Shown here one piece after another: positions 22,673 to 32,866 of a stretch of 64,000 bases of DNA. How positions within the stretch are numbered: position 1 is the first letter of the stretch; the number at the start of each line of letters is the position of its first letter. The notes below the pieces were generated by a model. That model had not been told where the DNA came from and made no database searches. It worked only from the letters and a program-made list of their open reading frames with translations. The stretch is from Kryptolebias marmoratus (Eukaryota > Chordata > Actinopteri > Cyprinodontiformes > Rivulidae). The stretch is taken from positions 29,120,230 through 29,184,229 of the forward strand of contig NC_051445.1 of NCBI RefSeq assembly GCF_001649575.2, in the 5' to 3' direction. A program made the position numbers and the translations under genes.

Positions 22673-23709
22673 CCCATTCCCTCCACTGCACACCCCTCAC
22701 CTGGCCATTCCCCCCTTTCCACTCTCCTCCCTTACTTTTTTAATTACCTTAAGCAGCTGCTGACAACAACCCTCCACCACCTGTGAAAATTACGTAAGAG
22801 CTTTGCCAGTTCGTTGATGAAGGCCTGACTGGTTAGCTGCTAAGTCAGGATGTCATACGATACGGCTGTTATAAGAAAGTGTAATGTAACTGCTATGTCA
22901 TGGTGTCATGCTGATTAAATAAAAGTATAATAGTGATCACAGCATATGCCTGTTTGACTGATATAGCCATCAGTTTGAGCTACACCTATGGCGATCTGAC
23001 AACAAATGCTGATCTGACTGAACAAGCTGTAGTAGAGGAGACTGCTTAGATACCCCGATAAACACATAGAATATCTAATTTCACATTGTTTAAGCCCCTA
23101 AAGACAATTTTTCAGGAAGGCATTAGGAAATAATATGGCCTTTGTTTAATTTCCATTCTGACGTAGGACAGTGAAGTTTGGTTGTGCACTTTGTGAGGTC
23201 TCGGGCTGCTTGGTCCTGCTATAGTGAGGCGTTTAGTTATGCTGGTATTTTAAAATGAACAATAACACTGCTTTGTGTATTTCCTACTTTGTGTTCAAGC
23301 TGAGATGCCAGGATTTGCTACAGCCCACTGTGCCCAGTACCACCGGTTGCAGGATCCACAGCGACAAAGTACAAGTAGTAGTATGATACTGTACTCTTTC
23401 AGTAATAGTATGGGCATCCTTAGTGATTATGGCTAATTAGTTAGTTTGATTAAAAATTGTGATTGTTTCTTGTTGTGTTACTTACTTGTACTTACTTGTT
23501 ACTTGTAAACTATTGCAAACTGTAACTATTTCTACAGGGTTGTCAGGATGCAGCTCAAGGTGGTATAACCATCGCCCTGGTCTCTCACAATGTGCACAAA
23601 ATAGGCCGCCATTGGATTTCTCACTGAGTAACCCAATTTACTACATACATGTACAGTGATCTGTGTTCAGATTATTTAATTCACTGTAGCTATGTTTTTG
23701 CATTTGTTA

Positions 23710-25200
23710 TTCACTTAAAAGCAAATTTCCACCAGAATGATGTATTGGATTCAGCGCCTAATGAAGATAGCAAAAGTAAGTGATCTAACATTTGTAGACA
23801 ATTATGTGCATGAATATTTGTGTTTTGCAGACGCAACCACACAAAGGGCCAGCGATAATGGGCAGCTTTTGAAAGGCAAGTCTATTGGACATAATGTATT
23901 TGTAATGTGTCATTTGCAGGGTATTTTGATGTCGCACTTAATGATTTTTAATGTTCTCCTGAAGACCTCGCTATCCAGAGGATGACATTGATGCTTGCTG
24001 AAGTACTAGTGATTGTGAAGGATCTGTTCAGAGATGTGCAGTTCATCAAGAACGAGTTGGCTTAGGGCAACATTAGACCAGGTGGTACCCGAGGACCAGC
24101 AAACCTTGTGCTCCCCTTCCAGTTGCCAATTGCCAGTGAAGACGATTTCAGTAAGGCAGAGTCATTGCTGATTGAAGAGACAGTGCGTGAAAAGATGGTA
24201 ATTTATTTGAAAAACTGATCAGCATTAATTTATTCAATGTAGATTATGTCAGTGTGTTTTTTTTTTTTTTTTCTAAGGGAAAAATGTTAGCTCTTTAGCT
24301 ACTTGAACACAAATTGTTGTCTACAAGTTCTGAACATGTCACAGAGCTTGTAGATATGCTATTTATGAAACATTTCGCAATTGTTCAGATAGACCGTTTA
24401 GTCATTGACCTGGCCCAAATTGGGACCAGGACGGTTAATGTGGTTAACATCCATGACCATGAATGAACACTATGGAGTGGAATATCAGTGCATACATACA
24501 GTATCAAAACAAGGTTATGTCTCTGCTGTGTTTTTAAATTACATATCATGCTGCTGTGTAACACTGTGCCTTTATGTACTTGTCTCTGATGTAGATTGCT
24601 CGGCTGGCTCTAGTAGGAGGCACCAATTCAGCCAACATGATAAGAAGAATGTTGACGGCTTCTATGACAAATGCCCTGGCAAGTCATTTCAATTGGGCTG
24701 GGAAAAAAACATAAATGTTCCCAGAGTAAAAAGCCAATCAAGGACACAATCCTGCAAGAGTGCATATTAGGTGAGCTTCCTCCACTGGAAAGAGCTTTAA
24801 ATTTTAATTTTAGGAAATGAGACTGTTGGTGAATCAGCAGAATCTAACTGTGCTGTTAGTGTGCCATATAGTGGATAATTGTAATCCAACTCCAATAACG
24901 TATTGCATCCCCCTATTTTACAAATACTCAAATTTGTCCATTCATTGCCAGTGTGAATGTACTATTTTTATTGGACAGTTTGTGCACACACCAGAACCTG
25001 GACATGGGAGCAGATGACACCCCTCAACAAAGTGAGGGGAGGGGATAATAAAAAATTGTATGTGATATACACTCTATCTTTATGACTTTCTTTTGTGTCT
25101 TTCAGCTGCTGCTCGCTAACTGACCAAAATTACAGCGAAACTGTAAAGAAATGGTTTTGTTATGCGCCAGAGCGGGAGGGAGGCACTGAAAGGCAACCAA
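23710..25200 (+). pseudogene. DUF4806-like protein gene, multi-exon, degraded
   Basis: Exon-like blocks with consensus splice sites occur in order. One ends near 23776 (donor GTAAGT). The next starts at 23831 after TTTTGCAG. A block at 23920-24197 encodes a coil-like LMLAEVLVIVKDLFRDVQF and then LPFQLPIASEDDFSKAESLL. A block at 24595-24770 encodes LVGGTNSANMIRRMLTASM then NALASHFNWAG and, after a one-base frameshift, KKPIKDTILQECI. A last block begins at 25106. The LP..ED.ExLL start followed by GG..x..RRxL..xM...LA..FNW.G is the pattern I associate with DUF4806, a domain of unknown function common in fish and insect transposon-linked genes. In-frame stops (one after KNELA) and the frameshift make this copy inactive. 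Domain assignment is from memory and needs a profile search. Confidence 0.6.
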
Positions 25201-25419
25201 AGGGACGACAACAAGAATTAAATAAAATAAAATGTTAAAGCAATGCCATGTTGTTATTTTTAAGTCTGTGTGACCACATTTTAGAAATTTAGGTAATGTA
25301 AGCTAATTTTGAATGACATAATACCCATCGTCACCAGGATTCTGTGTTTAACACCAGTAAAGGAACCTTTAATGGTATGTTATGATGTAGACCTATCAGA
25401 CCAAAAGGTGTACATGAAT

Positions 25420-26010
25420 CAATGATTCTTTAACTTAGATTCAATATAAGATCAACCCAAATGTGGTAGAAGATCCACATTGAGATGATGGTTGAATCAA
25501 CATGGATTCCTTATGAATTCAATGTAACATCAATACAAATACGCATGCAGATCCACAGTCAAATGAGTGTTGAATCAACATTGATTTAATGTAAACTCAA
25601 CAGAAATATGCATGCAGAACCACATTCAGATGAAGGTTGAATCAACGTTGATTCCTAACTGATTCATTGTAATATCAACATATATGCATGCAGATCCACA
25701 GTCAAATGAGTGTTGAATCAACATTGATTTACTGTAAACTCAACAGAAATATGCGTGCAGAACCACGTTCAGATGAAGGTTGAATCAACGTTGATTCCTA
25801 ACTGATTCATTGTAATATCAACATATAAATGCATATAACTTGACATATAGATGATGGTTGAATCAACATTGATATAATGTCAGTTATGGTTGAAACCCTA
25901 ACGTTGATTCAACATACAAGTCACCGACCACTTTCAATGTTGTTTCAATGTCAGCCTTCAACATTGATTCAATGTCTCTGCCTGACATTGATTCAATGTT
26001 GTTTAAACCA
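25420..26010. repeat. Subterminal array of palindromic TTGAATCAACRTTGATT repeats
   Basis: The word GTTGAATCAACATTGATT or its CG variant occurs about every 70-90 bp. Two roughly 140-bp higher-order units (about 25550-25685 and 25686-25820) are nearly identical, each holding one CA and one CG version plus GCATGCAGA(T/A)CCACA. Toward the transposon end the spacing shortens. Such iterated palindromes next to a terminal inverted repeat look like protein-binding sites of the transposition machinery; this function is inferred. Confidence 0.75.
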
Positions 26011-26206
26011 TTCTGTGCTATCTGGGAAGTGACTGACTGAGGAGAGGTGAATAATGACAGGAAACAAAGACACAAGAAACAAGAACTGAACTAAGACCAG
26101 ACTAACAAAGATAATTGAATAAAATAAACAATAAACTCAAACTGAAACATGAAGAGAATAAAAGCAATAAACTGAATACAAAAAAACAAATCCTGAAAAA
26201 TATCAG

Positions 26207-26577
26207 GAGTGTTCACATAGTTTCAAACTGCTCAGAGCCATTGACTTGACTTTTGGACCATAATTATCTCATTTTCATGTATGTAACTGCCTATAAAAAT
26301 AGGCTTAATGAATTCTCTGCAACATGCTTCACTCTGCACATCCTGTGCAGGATAGACAACAGACGTCAAAATTAGCTAATCAAAATTTAAATTAGCCTCC
26401 AAAATAAAATGCAAAACTCAATAGAATGTATTTACTGAGGGATTTCTCTACAACAATAAAAAGGGGACTTTTAAAGTGATTACTCTCCATTGTCATGCTT
26501 TTGCTCAATTCTATATGCAGATATTTTCTGCTTCCCTATACCCTTACTTAGAGTTTAATTCATTTGACAAAATGTAA
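26207..26577. other. Unassigned sequence
   Basis: No gene or element recognised. Confidence 0.4.
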
Positions 26578-27043
26578 GACGTTGTGGTAATACAGGACCC
26601 AAGGATGCAGACCAACTTGAAGGCTAAATGCACAATAAAATGATTTTTTTAACAAAATAAAAAGGCTGAAGGGACAGTAGGAAAAATACAAAAGTAACCA
26701 AACCACAAGGAACACAGAGGGAACCGGCATTGAAAACAAACAGCATGAGAAACTGATTAGTGACTGAGAGTCTGGAGAATAAGTACAAATGAAAATGAGA
26801 ATGAGTGTATGCAGCTAAGCCAAATAAAAACAAGGAACAGGTGTGAGTAGAGGAGCAGGACTGAGAAGCAGGACTGACTGAGGGAAACTTAATGAAAATG
26901 ACACAGGGGAGAAACAGGAAATGCATACAAAAGAAAACACAAGGAACAACATAACTAAAACAAACTGAATTCATATTAAACAAAACAAAAACAAACAATA
27001 ACCAAACAGCCACAGATGATGACAGTAGCCTCCCCTCCAAGGG
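26578..27043 (-). mobile_element. Gypsy-type LTR with adjoining polypurine tract
   Basis: On the minus strand the order is a polypurine tract CCCTTGGAGGGGAGGCTAC (27025-27043), then an LTR starting TGTCATCATCTGTGG at 27024 and running to about 26578. The tract, which primes plus-strand DNA synthesis in LTR retrotransposons, marks this as a 3' LTR rather than a solo LTR. Sequence just right of it (27044-27120) is probably the last part of the lost internal region. Confidence 0.65.
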
Positions 27044-27399
27044 ATGGTTACCAACGTCACACAGATTGTTCCTAGTTGGTTGGGTGAATGAGGGCCTGGA
27101 AGGAAGGACCAGATCAAAATACAAAAATCTGTAATTTTGGGGGCTTTTATGGACCTTTCTACATCTCCCTAAAAAGTAACCTCAGCCCTCCAGCCCCAGT
27201 AATAAGCAGGGCAGTGTATGACCCTGGAATGACTTGGAGTTTTTGAAGATTACTTTTCCAGGCCTTTAAAAAAAAACAAAAAGATAACTGTGCATGTGTG
27301 TGTGTGCATTGTGAAGTGAAACTATAATATAGACACTCCTTACCAGCTAGAATCATGTATCAATGTTCTGTAATTCTATTGATTTTATTAACCTGAGGA
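27044..27399. other. Stretch between a Gypsy LTR and ERV-1
   Basis: The first ~80 bp may be residual internal sequence of the Gypsy element on the minus strand. The rest shows nothing recognisable beyond a short (TG)n near 27296-27306. Confidence 0.35.
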
Positions 27400-27825
27400 T
27401 GAGTACAACTCTGCACGGGTGAGGTCATGTGAGTTTGTGATGTACGTGACTGCCTGCACCAAGATAACAAGGTCTGGAGGAGTCAGCTAATTAGGAACCG
27501 AAACCCACTTGAAGAAAACCACCTGCAGAAGATGGAGGAAAACAAGTCCATATATAGGGTTCCGGAGAGATGACTGAATGAGGATGGGCCAATTCTTTGT
27601 TCAGGTTAAAATGCTGTTTTAGTGATTTAGCTCAGACATCTTCTGGTGTTCCTGCTGTGAGCTGGTAAGGAGTGTCTCCCTTAGTACTAAGGCTAATAAA
27701 TCTTTTAAACTGAAGATACTGTTTCTGACCATTTTTGACTCCTGGTTTCTCTGTGCATTTTCCGGTCTGTCGTGAGGAGAGTTTTTTTAAAGCTTGAGTT
27801 TGAGTAATATTTTGTCTCCTCAACA
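27400..27825 (+). mobile_element. ERV-1 5' LTR
   Basis: The boundaries come from comparison with the inverted solo copy at 39881-40317: both start TG, share CTGCAC...GAGGTCATG, and end TTTGTCTCCTCAACA. It contains a TATA box (TATATA, 27550-27555), AATAAA at 27695-27700 and an internal GTCTCCCTTAGTACTAAGGC palindrome. U3, R and U5 order is therefore plus-strand and it would drive the gag-pol region to its right. Confidence 0.85.
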
Positions 27826-27828
27826 ACT

Positions 27829-27846
27829 TGGCAGCAGAGGATGGTT
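27829..27846 (+). promoter_or_regulatory. Primer binding site, initiator tRNA-Met type
   Basis: TGGCAGCAGAGGATGGTT lies three bases after the LTR end. It matches the complement of the vertebrate initiator tRNA-Met 3' end at 17 of 18 positions (C in place of T at position 4). The site would anneal the tRNA that primes minus-strand DNA synthesis. The tRNA sequence is from general knowledge. Confidence 0.75.
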
Positions 27847-28161
27847 GTGCACAGAAGTCAGGAGTAGGATTGGATGACAGCTGTTTGAGCACAGACGGAC
27901 GAACGCAGTTCATTCGTGTGAGCCGGCTAAAAGGTAAGAGGAATTTTCCTCAAAAAACACACCTGTACTGTGTTCCACGCCTGTTTAAAGTATTGGTCAG
28001 TGTTGTATAATTTTTAGAAGTGCTTTGATGTGTTAAAAAATTGGTCTAGGTCGGCATTGGGTCTGGGACCCACAGCAGGGGCTGGCGACCCCAAACCTTT
28101 TTCTGGACGCAGGAGAGGATTAATTGCCAGGTTGGAGTGCGTTATTCCCTTGGGAGGTGGC

Positions 28162-28211
28162 TGACCCTAAATAGAACAAGAGCCAGTTGGCTCTTGTTCT
28201 ATTTAGGGTCA
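28162..28211. repeat. Perfect 23-bp palindrome in the ERV-1 leader
   Basis: Arm 28162-28184 is the exact inverse of 28189-28211 with the 4-base loop AGTT. It lies between the primer site and gag, where retroviral dimerisation and packaging hairpins sit, but perfect arms this long could also be a strand-switch duplication or an assembly artefact. Confidence 0.95.
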
Positions 28212-28212
28212 G

Positions 28213-28600
28213 ATAACAGGCACCAAAGATACTTAAATGTTGATGGTTGCCTAGGTGTTGAAAATACTGTACGATACTATGTTGACAGCAGCCTGAGAGA
28301 TACCAGAGATACTTAAATGTTGATGGTGATCTCCAAATCTAAAAGGTGTTGAAGATACTGTACGATACTATGTTGACAACAGCCTGAGAGATACTAGATA
28401 GTAATAGTGATCTCCAAATCTAAGAGGTGTTGAAGACCCTGAAATGGTGACAATAGCCTGAGAGGCCCTAAAGACCTTTAGACAGTGATAGTGACCTCCA
28501 AATCTAAGAGGTGTTGAAGACCCTGAAATGGTGACAATAGCCTGAGAGGCACTAAAGACCTTTTAGACAAGTGATAGTGACCTCCGAATATGGACCCGCG
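28213..28600 (+). repeat. Tandem repeats in the ERV-1 leader, four units
   Basis: Units of about 85-110 bp share GGTGTTGAAGA, CCTGAGAG and GTGATCTCCAAATCTAA. The last two units (about 28410-28500 and 28501-28590) are nearly identical. The array is non-coding and lies between the leader palindrome and gag. Confidence 0.85.
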
Positions 28601-28959
28601 TGTGTTTTTTTATTCTGTACTTACTGTGAAGTGTGAATGCTGAGAAGTGTGTAAGAGAGCAGAGTGTCAGGTTTGTGTGAGGAGTTTTTCACCGCCGTGT
28701 GAAAACTTCTATTTTACCCTCACCGCCGTGTGAGACTGCGCAGCGTTGATTTTTAACGAATAAACTATTCATTAAAGTGTAAATCCTCCCTGAACAGGAG
28801 GTAAGACTTTCAGTTGAATGGAGGGTTACCGTGACAAAGAATTAGATGACTCTGGGTGGGGTTCCGGACCCTAGACCCCATTACAAACACAGATAGACAA
28901 ATTAGTAACTTATCTGACTGAACTAAGGAAGATTGCAAAAAGAAGCCAGAAAAGACAAG

Positions 28960-30600
28960 GACTTTATTGCAACAGACTGTGACCGGACAGGGAGTAGAGT
29001 TGAGTGTTTGCAAACCCTTAGGAGGATTTCTGTGGAAACAGCTCAAAGTATTGACACAGAAAGTGACTGAGAATATGTCCAAAGAGCAAGAAATGAGTGT
29101 GGTGAAGAAAAAACAGTGTAAGAAAGATAGAGAGGAGGCTGAGAAGGAGTTGAGAAAGTGTGAAAAAAGTTCTGTCTCCTGGCAGGGCCTTAAGCACACG
29201 CTAGTGCAGAGAGAACCAGATGTTAACACCAGCTCTTCCACACAGCCACTGAAATGTACCCCTCCTCCGTATCCGGGGCAGGGCTTGAGCCCCGCTCCAG
29301 GACTCCATCCTGTGTTAAACATAAGTGGAGAATGTGCCGTTGTCTGAAGATAACCCATGTAGCACACCCCAAAGACATATGCAGGACGGAGCCAGTACAC
29401 CTCCCCAACTTTGAATTAAACAGTGAATATTCCGATAATCAATCCAACACGTCAGGGCCAACTCATAGCTTGTTAAAGGACATTCAACAGAGTCTCATAC
29501 AGAATAGAATGCAGCTACAAGAGTGGAGAGAGGAGCGAGAGAGAGAGGAACAGGTCAGAAAGGAGAGAGAAGATAAAAAAAGTCAGGGGTCAGAGTCTCT
29601 ATTGAGGCTAAGGGGAAGTGGATAGAAGAGGAAAAAGAGGAGGAGATAAGAGAGTACAGAGACAGGTTCATTACTGAAGAAGAGATTGATGAGGAGTATG
29701 ACAGATTGGTGGAGCAGGAAATAGAACAGCGTCGGTCAGAGGAGAACGGGCGTAGACATCACATGACTTTGAGATGTCGCCCGACCCCTGGAACTACAGG
29801 TGGGGCTCACAGCATTATGCCACTTTTGAGATCAGGGACCGGCCGTGATAAATATGTTCCCTTCCCGGTGGGTGACAGAGATGCACTGGTCGATAAGCTC
29901 CCCAGTATCTCTGGAGACATAGTGTTAACACCGCTGGCTAGAGCTATAAAAAGACAGTTTCCACTTAGTAAACATGCAGTGATTCCTAAGTTTGAGTGGG
30001 ACCCACAGATCCACCCTAAAGATTACATTACTCAGGCTGGAGAGAAGTGGATGAGACACACCACAGTAAATCCAAAAGGAGCATCCTCTAATTTGACAGA
30101 AATGTTTAGAGAGACTGTTTTGAAGGGAGTGCCACCAGAGGTTGCTGAAGTGATGGAAAATAATCCTGACTTGCCGGGGTGTGAGTACAGTAGGTGGGAG
30201 AGGCATGTGATTCATCACTTACAAAAGGCTCAGGATCAGCATAAACAGAAGAAAGACGAGAAAACTGAACTAGAGAATCAGTTGCTTAAATTGCAACTGC
30301 AAGAAGCAAAGCAAAAAATTTCTAAGAAAAAAGATAACTATCTTTATCCTCCCTATGATAACAGGTCTGCTGGTCCCGCTCGTGGTGGAGGTTGGCGTGC
30401 GGCTGGGCGAGGACGACAGGGCATGGGGTAAGGACGCAGAGGAAGAGGGGCGTATGGTCAGACAGAACAGCGAGGTGATGTCTGCCACAACTGTGGACAA
30501 CATGGACACTGGGCAAAACAGTGTGGAGCCCCACAAGGACAAGGAGGGGCTCCACCTACTGGTCAGCCAGGTACAACAGGCTGGCAGCCAGTACCCCCAG
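28960..30600 (+). pseudogene. gag: ERV-1 gag (matrix, capsid, zinc knuckle), broken
   Basis: Gag forms the retroviral core and packages the RNA. The open pieces are 28967-29347, a piece up to about 29623, and 29706-30431. The first has a charged coiled-coil-like segment and a PPPY late-domain motif (29261-29272), which recruits host budding machinery in known retroviruses. The middle is rich in Glu/Arg. The third covers a capsid-like region with PFPVGDRDAL and ends in a basic Gly-Arg segment. In another frame, 30483-30524 encodes one CX2CX4HX4C zinc knuckle of nucleocapsid type. At least two stops or frameshifts break the gene. Capsid style and the single knuckle suggest a gamma/epsilon-like fish ERV. 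The start is unclear: an ATG at 28818 is soon closed by a stop. Confidence 0.8.
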
Positions 30601-30618
30601 TGGGGGGGGAGGGGGGGG

Positions 30619-31115
30619 NNNNNNNNNNNNNNNNNNNNNNNNNNNNNNNNNNNNNNNNNNNNNNNNNNNNNNNNNNNNNNNNNNNNNNNNNNNNNNNNNN
30701 NNNNNNNNNNNNNNNNNNNNNNNNNNNNNNNNNNNNNNNNNNNNNNNNNNNNNNNNNNNNNNNNNNNNNNNNNNNNNNNNNNNNNNNNNNNNNNNNNNNN
30801 NNNNNNNNNNNNNNNNNNNNNNNNNNNNNNNNNNNNNNNNNNNNNNNNNNNNNNNNNNNNNNNNNNNNNNNNNNNNNNNNNNNNNNNNNNNNNNNNNNNN
30901 NNNNNNNNNNNNNNNNNNNNNNNNNNNNNNNNNNNNNNNNNNNNNNNNNNNNNNNNNNNNNNNNNNNNNNNNNNNNNNNNNNNNNNNNNNNNNNNNNNNN
31001 NNNNNNNNNNNNNNNNNNNNNNNNNNNNNNNNNNNNNNNNNNNNNNNNNNNNNNNNNNNNNNNNNNNNNNNNNNNNNNNNNNNNNNNNNNNNNNNNNNNN
31101 NNNNNNNNNNNNNNN
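30619..31115. other. Assembly gap within ERV-1 gag-pol junction
   Basis: 497 N, entered through a run of G. The protease region of ERV-1 would lie here. Confidence 0.99.
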
Positions 31116-32345
31116 AGAAGGTAAGAACTGGCAAATTAAAACTGAAAACATTTACGTAGCTCCTGAAGGCGTAGTTGCTGGGGTGAGTTTAACTTCGGAA
31201 CAATTAGCTTGGTATCAAATGAGTGATGAAGCTGTGCCTCACCTTTCTCTTTCTCTCCACCCTGAGCACCAAGCAAAAGAACTGGGGGGTATGGTTAAAC
31301 GCTCCCTAGCGGCTGCAGACTGGGTTTTAACAGCAGTACCAGGTCTGTATCACTCACAGTCATGTGACACTTACAGAATACAGTCTACCAGTTCAGAACA
31401 GGTGGTGCTGGAACATGAGCTGCTGACTCGCCACCATGGGCGGGAGAGAACTGATCATCACACCGCTGTGGACATGCTGGCCTCCCTTCCAGACACTCTC
31501 TGGGCCCAGTCACCAACAGATGTGGGATGCACTTCCTGCACTCCCATCACCTTCCAGGTAACCACAGATACACCTATTTGGGTCCCCCAATATCCTCACA
31601 AGCCTCAAGCAGAGGAGGGGATAGCTGACACGATTGAAGGGTTAAAACAGGCGGGGGGGTTAGAACCCTCAACTTCCGACTGGAACACACCTATTTTGCC
31701 AGTGGAAAAGAAAGGCACTGGAAAATATAGGATGGCTCATGACCTGCGAGCAATTAATGCGATTCTAAGGACTCCAACAGTGCCAGTGCCAAACCCCTAT
31801 GTGGCAATTTCAGCTCTGGATCCCTCACAACAGTGGTACACCTGTACTGACTTGGCAAATGCTTTCTTTTGTCTCCCGCTTGCTGAGAGCTGCCGTGATT
31901 TCTTTTCTTTTACCTATAAAAACAACAATGGCAATATATGGGACTGCCTCAGGGATTTTCTCTCTCTCCAGGCATTTTCAATCAGATACTCAAAGATGTT
32001 TTGCAGACGTGTCCCCTCCCTGGCAACACCACACCGATCCAGTATGTGGACGACTTGCTGTTAGCCGCTCCCACTGCTGACCTCGGTGTAGAGGCAACAC
32101 GCTTGGTTCTCCAACACCTGCACAGCGCTGGCTTTAAGGTCAGTAGAAGCAAATTGCAAAATGCCCGAAAACAGGTTTCTTTCCTGGGTCGTGTAATTTC
32201 CGCAGGAACTACTGGTATGTCCACCGCACACAAACAGAGCATCCTGGCACACCCAAAACCACTACGAGTAAAAGACATGCTCTTGTTCCTGGGCCTTACA
32301 GGGTACAGTCGAGGATATTTGCCAGCATACACTGATTTGACATAA
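31116..32345 (+). pseudogene. pol: ERV-1 pol: reverse transcriptase, broken
   Basis: Reverse transcriptase copies the viral RNA into DNA. Visible in order: a segment ahead of RT, the fingers motif with the LPVEKKGTGKYRMAHDLR region (about 31690-31750), and the YTCTDLANAFF block with the first catalytic Asp. A frameshift follows near 31930, and then GLPQGF and the catalytic YVDD at 32043-32054 continue in the next frame. The YVDD form and overall order fit gammaretrovirus-like ERVs. A stop codon at 32343 separates RT from the connection/RNase H part, which continues in the same frame at 32376. Not functional as it stands. Confidence 0.88.
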
Positions 32346-32375
32346 CCTCTACGTAACCTTGTTCAAGAGCAGGGT

Positions 32376-32766
32376 ATGAGAAACCTGAACAGTCCCCTTG
32401 TGTGGACTCAGGAAGCTGAGGAAGTTTTCATTCAGCTAAAACAACAGATGGTGTCAACAGCAGAGCTGACCCTGCCTGACTACAGCCTACCCTTCTTCTT
32501 GGATGTCTCTGTAACAAAACAAGCAGTAAATGGAGTTTTGTTCCAGAGAAAAGGTGGAGAGAGGAAGATACTACAGTATCTATCCATTATGCTAGACAAT
32601 ATGGAGAAAAGACATCCTCCATGCACACAACACGCAGCTGGAATCGCTAAACTTATTCAAAGGACAGCACACATAGTCATGGGACATGCACTACAAGTGC
32701 TAACAACACACAGTGTAGTGGCTTATGTGAACTCTCAGTGTTTCACAATGACTGCTCTGAGACAAC
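32376..32766 (+). pseudogene. pol: ERV-1 pol: connection / RNase H region
   Basis: Same frame as the YVDD-bearing piece, after one stop. It encodes the WTQEAEEVFIQLKQQ and LPDYSLPFFLDVS blocks typical of the RT connection domain of gamma-type elements. A degraded tether segment follows and runs into the assembly gap at 32767-32866. The RNase H catalytic part would fall largely in or around the gap. Confidence 0.75.
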
Positions 32767-32866
32767 NNNNNNNNNNNNNNNNNNNNNNNNNNNNNNNNNN
32801 NNNNNNNNNNNNNNNNNNNNNNNNNNNNNNNNNNNNNNNNNNNNNNNNNNNNNNNNNNNNNNNNNN

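Larger units (their letters stand above)
21834..26026 (+). mobile_element. 4.2-kb DNA transposon with CCCAGATAGCACA ends carrying a DUF4806-like gene
   Basis: The left end CCCAGATAGCACA and the right end TGTGCTATCTGGG are perfect 13-bp inverted repeats. Inside both ends lie many copies of the palindromic word TTGAATCAACRTTGATT: an array at 25420-26010 and a shorter set at 21850-22050. The interior holds unit repeats, a (CA)n tract and a spliced DUF4806-like gene at about 23710-25200. The right end abuts the second half of a pre-existing LTR, which confirms mobility. No DDE transposase motif is recognised, so the superfamily is open. A 5' half-copy lies at 54799. Confidence 0.8.
21517..26206 (-). 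mobile_element. TGTCAGGA-family LTR split by a DNA transposon
   Basis: 21517-21833 reads TGTCATGATTGGTGG and then the family's GGAGGCGAACCCAGAGC, ACTCAATA and AACTAATTTATT in inverse orientation. The rest of the LTR resumes at 26027 (AAGTGACTGACTGAGGAGAG) and ends with the inverse of the LTR start (AAATCCTGA) near 26200. The 4.2-kb transposon 21834-26026 sits between the two halves, so the LTR is older. Exact right border uncertain. Confidence 0.75.

Noticed and set aside
22559..22786. Pro/Thr-rich 75-codon frame in the transposon
   Set aside because: It spans a (CA)n microsatellite and C-rich low-complexity sequence, with the same in the second copy.
25420..26010. CRISPR-like array
   Set aside because: Spacers are themselves repeated and diverged, the host is a vertebrate, and the array is part of a transposon end.
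30355..31159. Long frames crossing the 497-N gap (for example 569 codons from 30355)
   Set aside because: Continuity through N is not evidence; only the parts on either side were used.
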